DNA of 64,000 bases. It comes from JACCXM01 sp046328335 (GTDB lineage: Bacteria > Chloroflexota > Chloroflexia > Thermomicrobiales > UBA6265). The notes under the pieces were generated by a model. That model made no database searches. It saw nothing but the letters and a program-made list of their open reading frames with translations, and had not been told where the DNA came from. This document shows, in pieces, positions 18,818-26,954 of this stretch; positions within the stretch are counted from its first letter, which is position 1; every line of letters begins with the position of its first letter. Where the stretch lies: positions 1-64,000 of the forward strand of contig JAXLWU010000027.1 of assembly GCA_046328335.1 (NCBI GenBank), in the 5' to 3' direction. Both the position numbers and the translations under genes were made by a program.

Positions 18818-20137
18818 TTAGCGGTCGACCGAGCCGAGCACGATGTCGATGGTGCCGATCAGCGCCACGACATCGGCGAGCATGGCGCCGGTCGCCATGT
18901 ACGGCAGGCTCTGCAAATTGACGAAGTCTGGGGAGCGGATGCGGAACCGGTACGGCAGCGGCGTGCCATCGGAGACGATGTAGTAGCCAAGTTCGCCCTT
19001 CGGGTGCTCGACCGCTTGATAGACCTCGCCAACCGGCGGACTGAACCCCTTGATGACCCAGATGAAGTGACGTTGCATGTCTTCGGCGGTGGTCATCGTC
19101 CCCTTGTGCGGGGGAATGACGTAGGCCGATTCGTAGGCCATCAGCGGCGTGTCCATGCGCTCACACTGGTCGAGCGCCTGGCTGATGATCTTGATCGTCT
19201 GGCGCATCTCTTCCATGCGCACCAGATAGCGGTCGTAGGTATCGCCGTGCTGGCCAAGGGGCACTTCGAAATCGAGGCGGTCATAGACGCAGTACGGCTG
19301 CGCCTTGCGGATATCGTAGTTCACCCCCGAGCCGCGCAAGCAGGCGCCGGTGAGGGAGTAGTTGACCGCCACGTCCGCCGGGATGATGCCGACGCCCTTG
19401 GTGCGCGCCATCCAGATCGGGTTGGCGGAGAGGAGTTCGGCGTACTCCTTCTGGCGGGCTGGGAAGATGTTCAGGAAATCGCGGACCATGCCCGGCAGAT
19501 TTTCCGGGATCGGCCGGGAGAAACCGCCGATTTCCATCATGTTCGTCGTAAGCCGGGCGCCGCAGAACGTCTCGAAGAGATCGAGGATCAGTTCCCGCTC
19601 GCGGAAACAGTAGAGTGACATCGACAACGCGCCGATATCGAGCGCATGAGTGCCGAGCCAGACCAGGTGCGAGGCAATGCGCGCCAATTCGGACATGATC
19701 ACGCGCCAGTACAGGGCGCGCTCGGGCGCGTCGACGCCGCACAGTTTCTCGATGGCGAGGACGCAGCCGAGATTGTTCATCGGGGCGGCGACGTAATCGG
19801 TGCGGTCCGTCCAGGGAATGATCTGGGCGTAGCGGTGATGCTCGCCCAGTTTTTCGGTGCCGCGGTGCAGGTACCCGATCACCGGGTCACAATCGGTGAT
19901 GATCTCACCGTCGAGTTTGAGCACCACGCGCAGCACGCCGTGGGTGCTTGGGTGCTGGGGGCCCATGTTGAGGGTCATCAGGCGCTCGCCACTGGCGAGG
20001 GCGACATCCTCTTCAACCGTGAGCGAACCGATGGAGGCCGCCTGTGGGCTGAAGACGGTTTCCGCCTCGTACGGCTCGGCGGAGGACGATCCGGTGGTCG
20101 CCACGCGGCCGTCGGGCTTGGCGAAATCGATGCTCAT
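18818..20137 (-). CDS. nuoD: NADH-quinone oxidoreductase subunit D
   Basis: NuoD (49-kDa type) lines the quinone pocket of complex I. The protein has 439 residues including a roughly 45-residue N-terminal extension. Conserved blocks are LNMGPQHPSTHGVLRVVLKLDGE, GYLHRGTEKL, DRTDYVAAPMNNLG, RGSGVNYDIRKAQPY and the C-terminal DIVLGSVDR. The HP-TH quinone-interacting histidines are intact. The ATG follows directly after the nuoC stop (TAGATG), so the two are coupled. Confidence 0.97.
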   Translation of the reverse strand: MSIDFAKPDGRVATTGSSSAEPYEAETVFSPQAASIGSLTVEEDVALASGERLMTLNMGPQHPSTHGVLRVVLKLDGEIITDCDPVIGYLHRGTEKLGEHHRYAQIIPWTDRTDYVAAPMNNLGCVLAIEKLCGVDAPERALYWRVIMSELARIASHLVWLGTHALDIGALSMSLYCFRERELILDLFETFCGARLTTNMMEIGGFSRPIPENLPGMVRDFLNIFPARQKEYAELLSANPIWMARTKGVGIIPADVAVNYSLTGACLRGSGVNYDIRKAQPYCVYDRLDFEVPLGQHGDTYDRYLVRMEEMRQTIKIISQALDQCERMDTPLMAYESAYVIPPHKGTMTTAEDMQRHFIWVIKGFSPPVGEVYQAVEHPKGELGYYIVSDGTPLPYRFRIRSPDFVNLQSLPYMATGAMLADVVALIGTIDIVLGSVDR

Positions 20138-20872
20138 CTAGGAGACTCCTCGCCCCGTCCAGCGCGTACGAACGCGGCCGACGGTGCGTTCAGTGTTGTA
20201 GACGGGGAATTCGCGCCAGCCGCGGAGGGGGTAGTCCTTGCGCAGGGGATGGCCCTCGTCCCAGTCGTCGGGGAGAAGCATCCGGCGCAAATTGGGGTGC
20301 CCCTCGAAAATGATGCCGAACATGTCGTAGCACTCTCGCTCCAACCAGTTGGCGCCGTTCCAGATGGGAACGAGCGAGGGGACCGGTTCGCCATCGTTCA
20401 GGCCGGTCTTGAGCCGCAGCCTGGTGCGATTGGGAATCGAGTAGAGCTGCGCCACGACATCGAACCGCGGATTCTCCCGCATGCGAAGCATATCGACGGC
20501 GGTGAGGTCGGTCAGCATGTTCAGTTGAAGCCGGGAGTGATCCCTGAGGAAGAGGCAGGTGGTGCGCCACTGCTCACGGGCGACGTGGATCGTCGTTTCG
20601 TTGCGGAAGCGCACCGCGTCGAGGATCACGGCAGGAAACGCGTCGCGCAGCGCCACGAGCGCGGGGTGGACCTGAAGGTCGTCCACGAACCACCGGTCGC
20701 GCGACCAGACATCTTCGCCCAGCATCGCATCGCGCAGGCCGTCGACATCGCTGACGGGGGCGGACGCCTCACTGGCGTCCGGCGACTGGCGCGCGATGAC
20801 GGCGGCTTCGGCGCTTTCCTGGGCCTCCGCTTTCGCCAGCGGCGTATCCGGCTCGGTCGGTTGCATCGTCAC
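20138..20872 (-). CDS. nuoC: NADH-quinone oxidoreductase subunit C
   Basis: NuoC (30-kDa type) is a hydrophilic subunit of complex I, here 244 residues. The family core is in the C-terminal two thirds: LTDLTAVDML, RFDVVAQLYSIPNRTRLRLK, VPIWNGANWLERECYDMFGIIFEGHPNLRRMLLPDDWDEGHPLRKDYPL. The N-terminal 60-70 residues are low-complexity and acidic, longer than usual. It lies between nuoB and nuoD, as in most bacteria with separate C and D genes. Confidence 0.96.
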   Translation of the reverse strand: MTMQPTEPDTPLAKAEAQESAEAAVIARQSPDASEASAPVSDVDGLRDAMLGEDVWSRDRWFVDDLQVHPALVALRDAFPAVILDAVRFRNETTIHVAREQWRTTCLFLRDHSRLQLNMLTDLTAVDMLRMRENPRFDVVAQLYSIPNRTRLRLKTGLNDGEPVPSLVPIWNGANWLERECYDMFGIIFEGHPNLRRMLLPDDWDEGHPLRKDYPLRGWREFPVYNTERTVGRVRTRWTGRGVS

Positions 20873-20920
20873 GCGAATCGTCCCTCGCCGCGGCCGGGCA
20901 AGGAGCCGCGGATTGCCCTG

Positions 20921-21472
20921 CTAGGCGTCCAGCGCCGCCATGGCGGTCTGCCGATCGGACTGGCGCTGGGCTTCCGCCGCGGCTGTTCCCTGCCGGCGCG
21001 CCATGGTCTCGTACTTGATCACCTTGTTCTGGAGTTCGAGGATGCCGTAGTAGAGGGCTTCCGGCGTGGGCGGGCAGCCAGGCACGTAAACATCGACCGG
21101 GATCACCTGATCGACGCCCTGGACCACGGCGTAGGTGTCGTACGGACCGCCGACGTTGGCACAGGAACCCATGGAGACGACCCACTTCGGTTCGGGCATC
21201 TGATCGTACAGAGTGCGCACCACCGGGGCCATCTTCTTGGTCACCGTGCCGGCGATGATCATCAGATCAGCCTGCCGTGGTGACGCGCGGTAGAGCATGC
21301 CAAAGCGCTCGGCGAGGTCGAAGCGGGCCATGGAGGCCGCGATCATCTCGATGGCGCAGCAGGCAAGCCCGAACTGCAACCACCAGAGGGAAGACCGCCG
21401 CGCCCAGTTGAAGAGAAAATCGAGAGAGGTGATGAAGATGTTCTTGTCGTACCGATCGTGAACTAGACCCAC
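20921..21472 (-). CDS. nuoB: NADH-quinone oxidoreductase subunit B
   Basis: NuoB carries iron-sulfur cluster N2, the last electron carrier before quinone. The four cluster cysteines are visible: the adjacent pair in GLACCAIEM (38-39), GSCANVGG (104) and VPGCPPTPEAL (133). The protein is 183 residues if the GTG at 21472 is used; this start overlaps the nuoA stop by ten bases and is where family homology (NIFITSLDFLFNWARR) begins. The open frame further upstream is antisense-like sequence over nuoA and is rejected. A C-terminal tail of about 30 polar residues follows the core. Confidence 0.93.
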   Translation of the reverse strand: MGLVHDRYDKNIFITSLDFLFNWARRSSLWWLQFGLACCAIEMIAASMARFDLAERFGMLYRASPRQADLMIIAGTVTKKMAPVVRTLYDQMPEPKWVVSMGSCANVGGPYDTYAVVQGVDQVIPVDVYVPGCPPTPEALYYGILELQNKVIKYETMARRQGTAAAEAQRQSDRQTAMAALDA

Positions 21473-21843
21473 TCCAGGGCCCCTTTCTTCCAGGCATAGA
21501 TGTAAACGATGAGGAGCAACGCGATGAACGCGAGCATCTCGACGAACCCGTACATTCCCAGCTGATCGAAGAGCACCGCCCAGGGGAAGAGGAAGATTGC
21601 CTCGATATCGAAGATCACGAAGAGCATGGCGACCACGTAGAAGCGGGCCGTGTAACGAGGTTGCACGGGGGTGACGTTGGGGAGACCGCTCTCGTACGGC
21701 GCGGCCTTCATCCAACTTGGTTTGGATGGAGCCATGATCCAGTTCAGGATCAGCAGCGTCATGCCCATGGCGAACGCCGCGGTCAGCATCAAGGCGATGA
21801 TGACCCAGTTGCCACCTGCTGTTTCAAATCCCACGAGTGTCAC
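21463..21843 (-). CDS. nuoA: NADH-quinone oxidoreductase subunit A
   Basis: NuoA is a three-helix membrane subunit at the quinone entrance of complex I. It is 126 residues. The signature PYESGLPNVTPVQPRYTARFYVVAMLFVIFDIEAIFLFPWA is present, including the conserved acidic residues in FDIEAIFLFPW. It is the first gene of the operon; only 83 bases separate it from the end of the peptidase gene upstream, so its promoter must lie there or within that gene. A gaggggag site precedes the start. Confidence 0.97.
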   Translation of the reverse strand: MTLVGFETAGGNWVIIALMLTAAFAMGMTLLILNWIMAPSKPSWMKAAPYESGLPNVTPVQPRYTARFYVVAMLFVIFDIEAIFLFPWAVLFDQLGMYGFVEMLAFIALLLIVYIYAWKKGALEWV

Positions 21844-21926
21844 TCCCCTCCGCCTGGGGGTGGCCCGACCATCTGGACTGTCGGGTTGGGAATTCCATCA
21901 CCCCGCAATGGTAGCACGGCGGCAGG

Positions 21927-23600
21927 TCATTCCCTGACCCCGATCCCCTCAAAAACCCACGTCCTGAACGGTGCTCTGGAAAGGGAATTCATCAGGTACG
22001 AGGCGCGAACTACACGATGCGAACAGGGTCCAACGAGTCGTCCGGCTCCGTTGCCGTCCACCCCGGCTCGGGCGCTGACATTCGCGGTACTTGGGCGAAT
22101 TGCCGTCGCCTCGTCCGTGGGCGTGCCGCGCAACGAGAAGCGGTCAGCGACACGATCGGTCGTCCACGGGCGGTAGAGCCAGTCATCGAAGAACTGGTCG
22201 AGATCCTGACCGGAAACCTCTTCCGCCAGGGCGATGAAATCATCGGTCGAGGCGTTCGCGTCGGCATGACGCGCCGCCCACGCCTTGAGCAGACGGAAGA
22301 AGGCTTCGTCGCCAATGGTGTGACGGAGATCGTCGAGGAGGAGCGCGCCGCCGGCATAGACCACTTCGCTGAAGAGGTTGTCGGGACCGGGATCACCGAT
22401 CTTCGCGCCCGCTTCCCCTGAGCCGCGTACCGCGTTGGCGAACGAACCGATCTGCTGTTGCAACGAGGCGTTCGCCGCGTCTTCACCGTGGGCCGCACCC
22501 GCCCAGATCGTTTCCGCGTAGCGGGCGAAGCCCTCGTTCAGCCAGATGTCCTGCCAGCGCTCCAGGGAAACGCTGTCTCCGAACCACTGATGGGCCAGTT
22601 CATGCGCCACAGTGCGCTCGCTGACGGCAGATTGATCGAATCCGACGATACCCTGTGTTTCCAATGCGGCGTCAAGGGAACTGTCAGCGAACACGGTATT
22701 GCCGAACGACTCGAAGGGGTAGGGCCCGAAGCGGTCGCTGAAGACCTCCAGCATCTGTGGAACGAGGTCGAAGACCGCCAGGCGCGGATTCACGACCGAA
22801 TCGGGGAACGCCTCGACCAGGGTGATGTCCTCCGGACCCCGCGTGGTTTCGACGTCCATCTTCGCGGCGTGAAAGAGCACCAGGTAGCTCGCGGTCGGAT
22901 CGCCGTTTTCCCAGAGGAACGTCACCTTCGGCTCGCTGCCGGATTCCGCGCCACGATCGGTCTTGCTGACGAGTTGCCCGTTGGCGACCACCTGATACGG
23001 CTCGGTCACGGTGATCGCTAGCGTGTAGGTCGCCTTGTCGAGCGGGTGGCCGTTGACCGGGAACCAGACGTCGGCCCCGCCCGGTTCGCCGATGGTGAAG
23101 ATCGAGTCGCTCACCGCCCACCAGCCGCGCTCGAAACGATCGTCGCCGCCGTCCGGTTTGCCGTGATAGTCAACGATCACCTGAAACGCCGCATCGTCCG
23201 CGATCGGCTGCGCGGGAGTAACGGTCAATTCACCGCCAGTCCGCGACCAGGTCGCCTGCGCGCCATCGACGGTGATCGTGTCGATGGTGGGGCCGCGGTA
23301 GTCGAGATTGAACGCGGAGAGCGCCTGGGTGGCGACGGCATCGATCGTCACTTCGCCGGAGTTGATGGTCCCGCCGGCGACATCGAGATCGAGCGCGATG
23401 GTGTAGTGCGTCGCGTCGTACCCGCCGTTGCCAAGGAGCGGATAGTAAGGATCACCGATGCCCGGTGCACCGGGTTGGGGCGCGGTGCCCACAGGGGTGG
23501 AAATGGCGACCGGCGTTGCCGACGACCGCGCCTCTCCGACCGTGGGAAGAAGCACCGAGCAGACAAGGATGATGGCAGCGACGCGGCCCGTTCTGATCAT
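21927..23600 (-). CDS. Secreted M1-family metallopeptidase (aminopeptidase N-like)
   Basis: This exported zinc peptidase has 557 residues. The start (MIRTGRVAAIILVCSVLLPTVGEARS) is a Sec signal peptide. The M1 catalytic site is complete: HELAHQW (H333, E334, H337) and NEGFA with E356, the HEXXH-X18-E spacing. GAMEN-like substrate loop is replaced by ETQGIVGFD. The N-terminal beta domain (HYTIALDLDVAGGTINSGEVTI) is standard. The last 45 or so residues after the RPWTTDR region are unusual in composition and look unlike the family. An in-frame ATG at 23642 is an alternative start. It probably degrades peptides outside the cell. Confidence 0.88.
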   Translation of the reverse strand: MIRTGRVAAIILVCSVLLPTVGEARSSATPVAISTPVGTAPQPGAPGIGDPYYPLLGNGGYDATHYTIALDLDVAGGTINSGEVTIDAVATQALSAFNLDYRGPTIDTITVDGAQATWSRTGGELTVTPAQPIADDAAFQVIVDYHGKPDGGDDRFERGWWAVSDSIFTIGEPGGADVWFPVNGHPLDKATYTLAITVTEPYQVVANGQLVSKTDRGAESGSEPKVTFLWENGDPTASYLVLFHAAKMDVETTRGPEDITLVEAFPDSVVNPRLAVFDLVPQMLEVFSDRFGPYPFESFGNTVFADSSLDAALETQGIVGFDQSAVSERTVAHELAHQWFGDSVSLERWQDIWLNEGFARYAETIWAGAAHGEDAANASLQQQIGSFANAVRGSGEAGAKIGDPGPDNLFSEVVYAGGALLLDDLRHTIGDEAFFRLLKAWAARHADANASTDDFIALAEEVSGQDLDQFFDDWLYRPWTTDRVADRFSLRGTPTDEATAIRPSTANVSARAGVDGNGAGRLVGPCSHRVVRASYLMNSLSRAPFRTWVFEGIGVRE

Positions 23601-23657
23601 CGTTTGCCGGTGCAAGGTGCTTGGCCGTTGGCGCCGCGGCATGTCACTCGGTTGCCA

Positions 23658-23853
23658 CTGACAGGGGGAAGTATCGTGGTCTTGCCGCGTGAACCCGCAC
23701 CCCCACCCTGGCTCCCTCCCATTGCTCCCTCCCAAGCCTCCCTCCGGCGGAGGGAGGAGTCCCCCGTCAAGCCGGGAGAGGGACTTTTGGCGGCAGGGTG
23801 GACCACCCGGTGCCCCGCGAACGCCCAGTTTCGACTGTACCTCCCCTTGTCAG
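23658..23853. repeat. Family A-related repeat, copy 4, with terminal inverted repeats
   Basis: Left end 23658-23673 (ctgacagggggaagta) and right end 23838-23853 (tacctccccttgtcag) are inverted repeats matching at 14 of 16 positions. Between them lie a gtatcgtggtcttgccgcgt block, a degenerate ccc-rich core with an inner ctccctccg/cggagggag hairpin, and the block gcagggtggaccacccgg shared with copy 7. It fills the gap between two minus-strand genes. Confidence 0.85.
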
Positions 23854-23897
23854 CCGGTTGCCAGGGAAGTGGTGGTTCTTACCTTTGCGCGGCACGA

Positions 23898-24362
23898 TCA
23901 TATGAGCCAGGGTCGTTCTGCAGCCCAGGCGTCCAGGGCCGCTGTTTGTGGTGGCGATTCAATGGCGCCGGGACAGATCGCGCGGACTTCGGAGATGGCG
24001 TCCCGGGCGGTCAGACCGCCCCGGATGAGGTAGGCGGCGAGAACGGTGCCGGTGCGTCCCTGTCCCGCCAGGCAGTGCACCGCGACGGCGAGGTTGCTGG
24101 CGTGGGCGTCGTCGATGAAGGCAAGCGATGCGATCATCTGCCCCGTGGTCGGCGCCTGGAAATCGTCGACGGGCAGATGCATCCCGATCAAACCTTGGCG
24201 TTCCAGCGCGCCAACGGCGAGCGGCGTTTCGGTCAGCGTGAGCAGCGCGCTGATGCCGTGACTGCGGATTTCCCGCAGATCGCTATCCAGATCGCTGCCA
24301 CGGGCGCCGGGGCGAGAGCATCCGGCAAGGACATCATCGATCACCCAATAAAACCGGTACAC
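23898..24362 (-). CDS. Tyrosine/dual-specificity protein phosphatase
   Basis: This small cysteine-dependent phosphatase of 154 residues has the signature HCLAGQGRTGT, with the nucleophile Cys97 and Arg103, and a plausible general acid at Asp66/67 in HLPVDDFQ. The fold resembles archaeal and bacterial DUSP-like proteins and PTEN-type small phosphatases. The GTG at 24362 (VYRFYWVIDDVLAG) matches the usual start of this family (…F.WV..g.LAg..RP) and has a gaggga site. It is a stand-alone gene, divergent from the Dps gene. Confidence 0.85.
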   Translation of the reverse strand: MYRFYWVIDDVLAGCSRPGARGSDLDSDLREIRSHGISALLTLTETPLAVGALERQGLIGMHLPVDDFQAPTTGQMIASLAFIDDAHASNLAVAVHCLAGQGRTGTVLAAYLIRGGLTARDAISEVRAICPGAIESPPQTAALDAWAAERPWLI

Positions 24363-24556
24363 GGGATTCCCTCGGCATACGCCGCAAGTACGGATCGGAA
24401 ACACGCCACCATACGCCTAACGTGGCGCGGGGCAGGGTACTCTATCCGGAGAGTCCGTGGTCTGGAATGTGCGGCGGATCGTCGCCGCACGATGGTTCGG
24501 AAAGGACGCGTGCAATGGCCCGAGAGCGAGAAAAAGACAAAGGAAAGGTACGAGTC

Positions 24557-25072
24557 ATGAAGGTGGCCCAGAGCACGGCAACAGGAACTGCGCGCATGTT
24601 CGAAACGGCGATCGATCTGCCGATCGATACGCGCACGGCGATGATCGCCCTGTTGAACCAATTCCTGGCGGACACCGCCGATCTCTATTTGCAGACGAAG
24701 CAATCTCACTGGAACGTCAAGGGGATCAATTTCTACCAGTTGCACCTGCTGTTCGATGAACTCGCCGAGCATCGCGAAGACGAGGCGGACAACATTGCCG
24801 AGCGCGCGGTTGAACTCGGTGGGTACGCCACCGGCACCGTGCGGATGGCCGCCGCTGATTCCCGCGTGCCGGAACTCCCGACCGATATCGATACCGGCGC
24901 CGACTACGTGCGGGCGCTGGTCGAGCGCTACGGCATGCACGCCGCAAATCTGCGCGCGGGTATCGATACGGCCGACAAGGCGGGCGATGCCGATACCGCC
25001 GACCTGTTGACCGAGATTTCGCGCCAGGTCGACAAGGATCTCTGGTTCCTGCAAGCGCATCTGCAGGCGTAA
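24557..25072 (+). CDS. dps: DNA starvation/stationary-phase protection protein (Dps)
   Basis: Dps is a 12-subunit mini-ferritin that oxidises and stores iron and protects DNA. The protein is 171 residues. The ferroxidase motifs are present: KQSHWNVKGINFYQLHLLFDEL and AEHREDEADNIAERAVELGG, plus the C-terminal QVDKDLWFLQAHLQ. The ATG at 24557 is preceded by aaaggaaagg; an ATG at 24515 in frame would add a basic, lysine-rich segment (MAREREKDKGKVRV) that could act as a DNA-binding tail, so the start is not certain. Confidence 0.93.
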   Translation: MKVAQSTATGTARMFETAIDLPIDTRTAMIALLNQFLADTADLYLQTKQSHWNVKGINFYQLHLLFDELAEHREDEADNIAERAVELGGYATGTVRMAAADSRVPELPTDIDTGADYVRALVERYGMHAANLRAGIDTADKAGDADTADLLTEISRQVDKDLWFLQAHLQA

Positions 25073-25150
25073 TGGCGCCCGGATGGCGCGCCGAGTTTCC
25101 GCTTCCTGTTGACAGCACGCGAGCCGTCCCGGCTCGCCGATGGAGGGGGC

Positions 25151-26800
25151 ATGCCTGGTCGAGTTGATTTCTTCGCGCCGGAGCGAATTCTGGTCAATGG
25201 CCGCATTCACACCCTGGATGATGACCGGCCGGAGGCATCCGCGGTCGCGATTCGGGATGGGCGCATCATCGCGGTTGGCGATGATGACGAGATTCGCTCC
25301 TTCGCTGGAGCGGACACCGTCATCGAGGACCTGGGTGGCAGCGCCGTGGTGCCCGGTCTGATCGACGCCCACAATCACCTGGCCTCGACCGGCGCCATGT
25401 TGCGCGAGGTTCAACTCTACGACACGCGGACCATCGACGAAATCGTGGCCCGCGTCGCGGCCCGCGTGGCGGAAACGCCCGCCGGGGAGTGGATCGTCGG
25501 CCGCGGCTGGGACGAGAGTTTGCTCGCGGAGAAGCGCCACCCGAACCGGCACGATCTGGATGCCGTTTCGCCGAACAATCCGGTCGTGATCCATCGGGTC
25601 TGGAACAAACTCGTCTGCAATTCGGCGGCGTTGCGCGCGGCGGGGATCGAGCGGGAGACGCCCGATCCACCCGCCGACGTGCTCTACAGCGGCTCGTTCG
25701 AGCGGGACGACACCGGTAAGCCGACCGGCCTCTTCCGCGACCGCGCCAAGGAAATGATCACCAATCACATCCCGCCAGCCACGGAGGAGGCGATGGTGGC
25801 GGCGATCGAGACCGCCTGCCGCGCCTACAACGCGGTCGGACTGACGGGAGTCGCCGAACCCGGTCTTTATCCGCGGGAAATCCGCGCCTTCGACCGCGCC
25901 AAACGGGAAGGGAAACTGACCGTCCGCACCGACATGTTGATGGCGGCATGGGGCTTCGGCGCCCCGGAGACCGAGGCCGGACTGGAAGAACGGTTCGCGG
26001 CGATCGGTGTCGGCGGCGGTATGGGTGACGATCTGCTACGGCTCGAAGGCATCAAGTTGATGATCGACGGCGGCATGAGCGATCGCACCGCGCGCATGTT
26101 CGCGTCCTATCTCGACGAACCGGACAACCGCGGGACGTGGGTGGTCGAGCCGAACCGGTTGGCGAAACTGATCCGCTGGGTGCATGACCTTGGCTGGTCG
26201 ATGGACATCCATACCTGTGGCGACGAGGCGCAGGAATGGGTCGTCCGCGCCTATGCCGATGCCCAACGCGAGAATCCGAAGCCGTGGCTTCGCCATCGCG
26301 TCCACCACGCCTACTTTCCGACTCCGGCCGCCCTGGAGGTGATGGCCGGGGCGGGTATTTCAGCCGTGGTCTCCTCGCCGTTCCTGACGAATCTGGGCGA
26401 AGGATTCGTCAACAGCGTCGGGCCGGAGCGGGCCAGCCGCGCGATGCCGATGCGGACCTATCTCGAAGCGGGGGTGCCGCTCGCCGGATCGTCCGATTCG
26501 TACATCACCGATTACAACCCGTGGGTTGGCATGCATGCGGCCGTCAACCGACGGACGGTCATGGGGCGCGATCTTGGCAAAGACGCCGAGGCGATCACCC
26601 CAGCCGAAGCGCTCCGCTCCTACACCCTTGGCGGCGCGTATGCCTCGGGGCGCGAGGATTGGCAGGGCTCGATCGCACGGGGCAAATTGGCCGATTTGGT
26701 CGTCCTCGATCGCGATCCGCTGGCGATCGATCCCGACGAACTCGATCACGTCAAGCCAACGGCGACGATGCTTGGCGGGGAATGGGTCTACCGAGCGTGA
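25151..26800 (+). CDS. YtcJ-like amidohydrolase (amidohydrolase 3 family)
   Basis: This metal-dependent hydrolase of 549 residues belongs to the YtcJ/amidohydrolase-3 group. It shows the N-terminal beta sandwich (ILVNGRIHTLDD), PGLIDAHNHLAS (HxH metal ligands), DIHTCGDEA and LRHRVHHA histidines, and GSSDSYITDYNPW with the catalytic Asp. The C-terminal KLADLVVLDRDPLAID is typical. Substrates of the family are poorly known. The ATG at 25151 follows a strong ggaggggg site. It is upstream of, and in line with, the sugar ABC operon, but a promoter lies between. Confidence 0.85.
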   Translation: MPGRVDFFAPERILVNGRIHTLDDDRPEASAVAIRDGRIIAVGDDDEIRSFAGADTVIEDLGGSAVVPGLIDAHNHLASTGAMLREVQLYDTRTIDEIVARVAARVAETPAGEWIVGRGWDESLLAEKRHPNRHDLDAVSPNNPVVIHRVWNKLVCNSAALRAAGIERETPDPPADVLYSGSFERDDTGKPTGLFRDRAKEMITNHIPPATEEAMVAAIETACRAYNAVGLTGVAEPGLYPREIRAFDRAKREGKLTVRTDMLMAAWGFGAPETEAGLEERFAAIGVGGGMGDDLLRLEGIKLMIDGGMSDRTARMFASYLDEPDNRGTWVVEPNRLAKLIRWVHDLGWSMDIHTCGDEAQEWVVRAYADAQRENPKPWLRHRVHHAYFPTPAALEVMAGAGISAVVSSPFLTNLGEGFVNSVGPERASRAMPMRTYLEAGVPLAGSSDSYITDYNPWVGMHAAVNRRTVMGRDLGKDAEAITPAEALRSYTLGGAYASGREDWQGSIARGKLADLVVLDRDPLAIDPDELDHVKPTATMLGGEWVYRA

Positions 26801-26849
26801 TGCCCGGCACGAGTGAATTGGCGGAGGGAGGGCGCTGTAGCGGAATTGA

Positions 26850-26878
26850 TTGACCGCGATTTGCTCGCGGATTATGCT
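26850..26878 (+). promoter_or_regulatory. Sigma-70-type promoter for the sugar ABC operon
   Basis: TTGACC at 26850-26855 and TATGCT at 26873-26878 are separated by exactly 17 bases. It lies about 75 bases upstream of the binding-protein start, the expected distance, and just after the amidohydrolase gene. This is the best promoter match I saw in the window; the call is by eye only. Confidence 0.6.
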
Positions 26879-26954
26879 GCCATCATCTGAAACAGGTCAG
26901 GTCGCGGCTACCCGGGGCGTTGTTGCCTCGGGTCGATGCAACAAGGGAGTACCG

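Noticed and set aside
19646..21283. Open frame of 545 codons on the plus strand across nuoD, nuoC and nuoB
   Set aside because: It crosses three well-supported genes on the other strand and has no protein-like motifs.
24341..25768. Open frame of 475 codons on the minus strand
   Set aside because: It is antisense to dps and the start of the amidohydrolase gene, both clear families.
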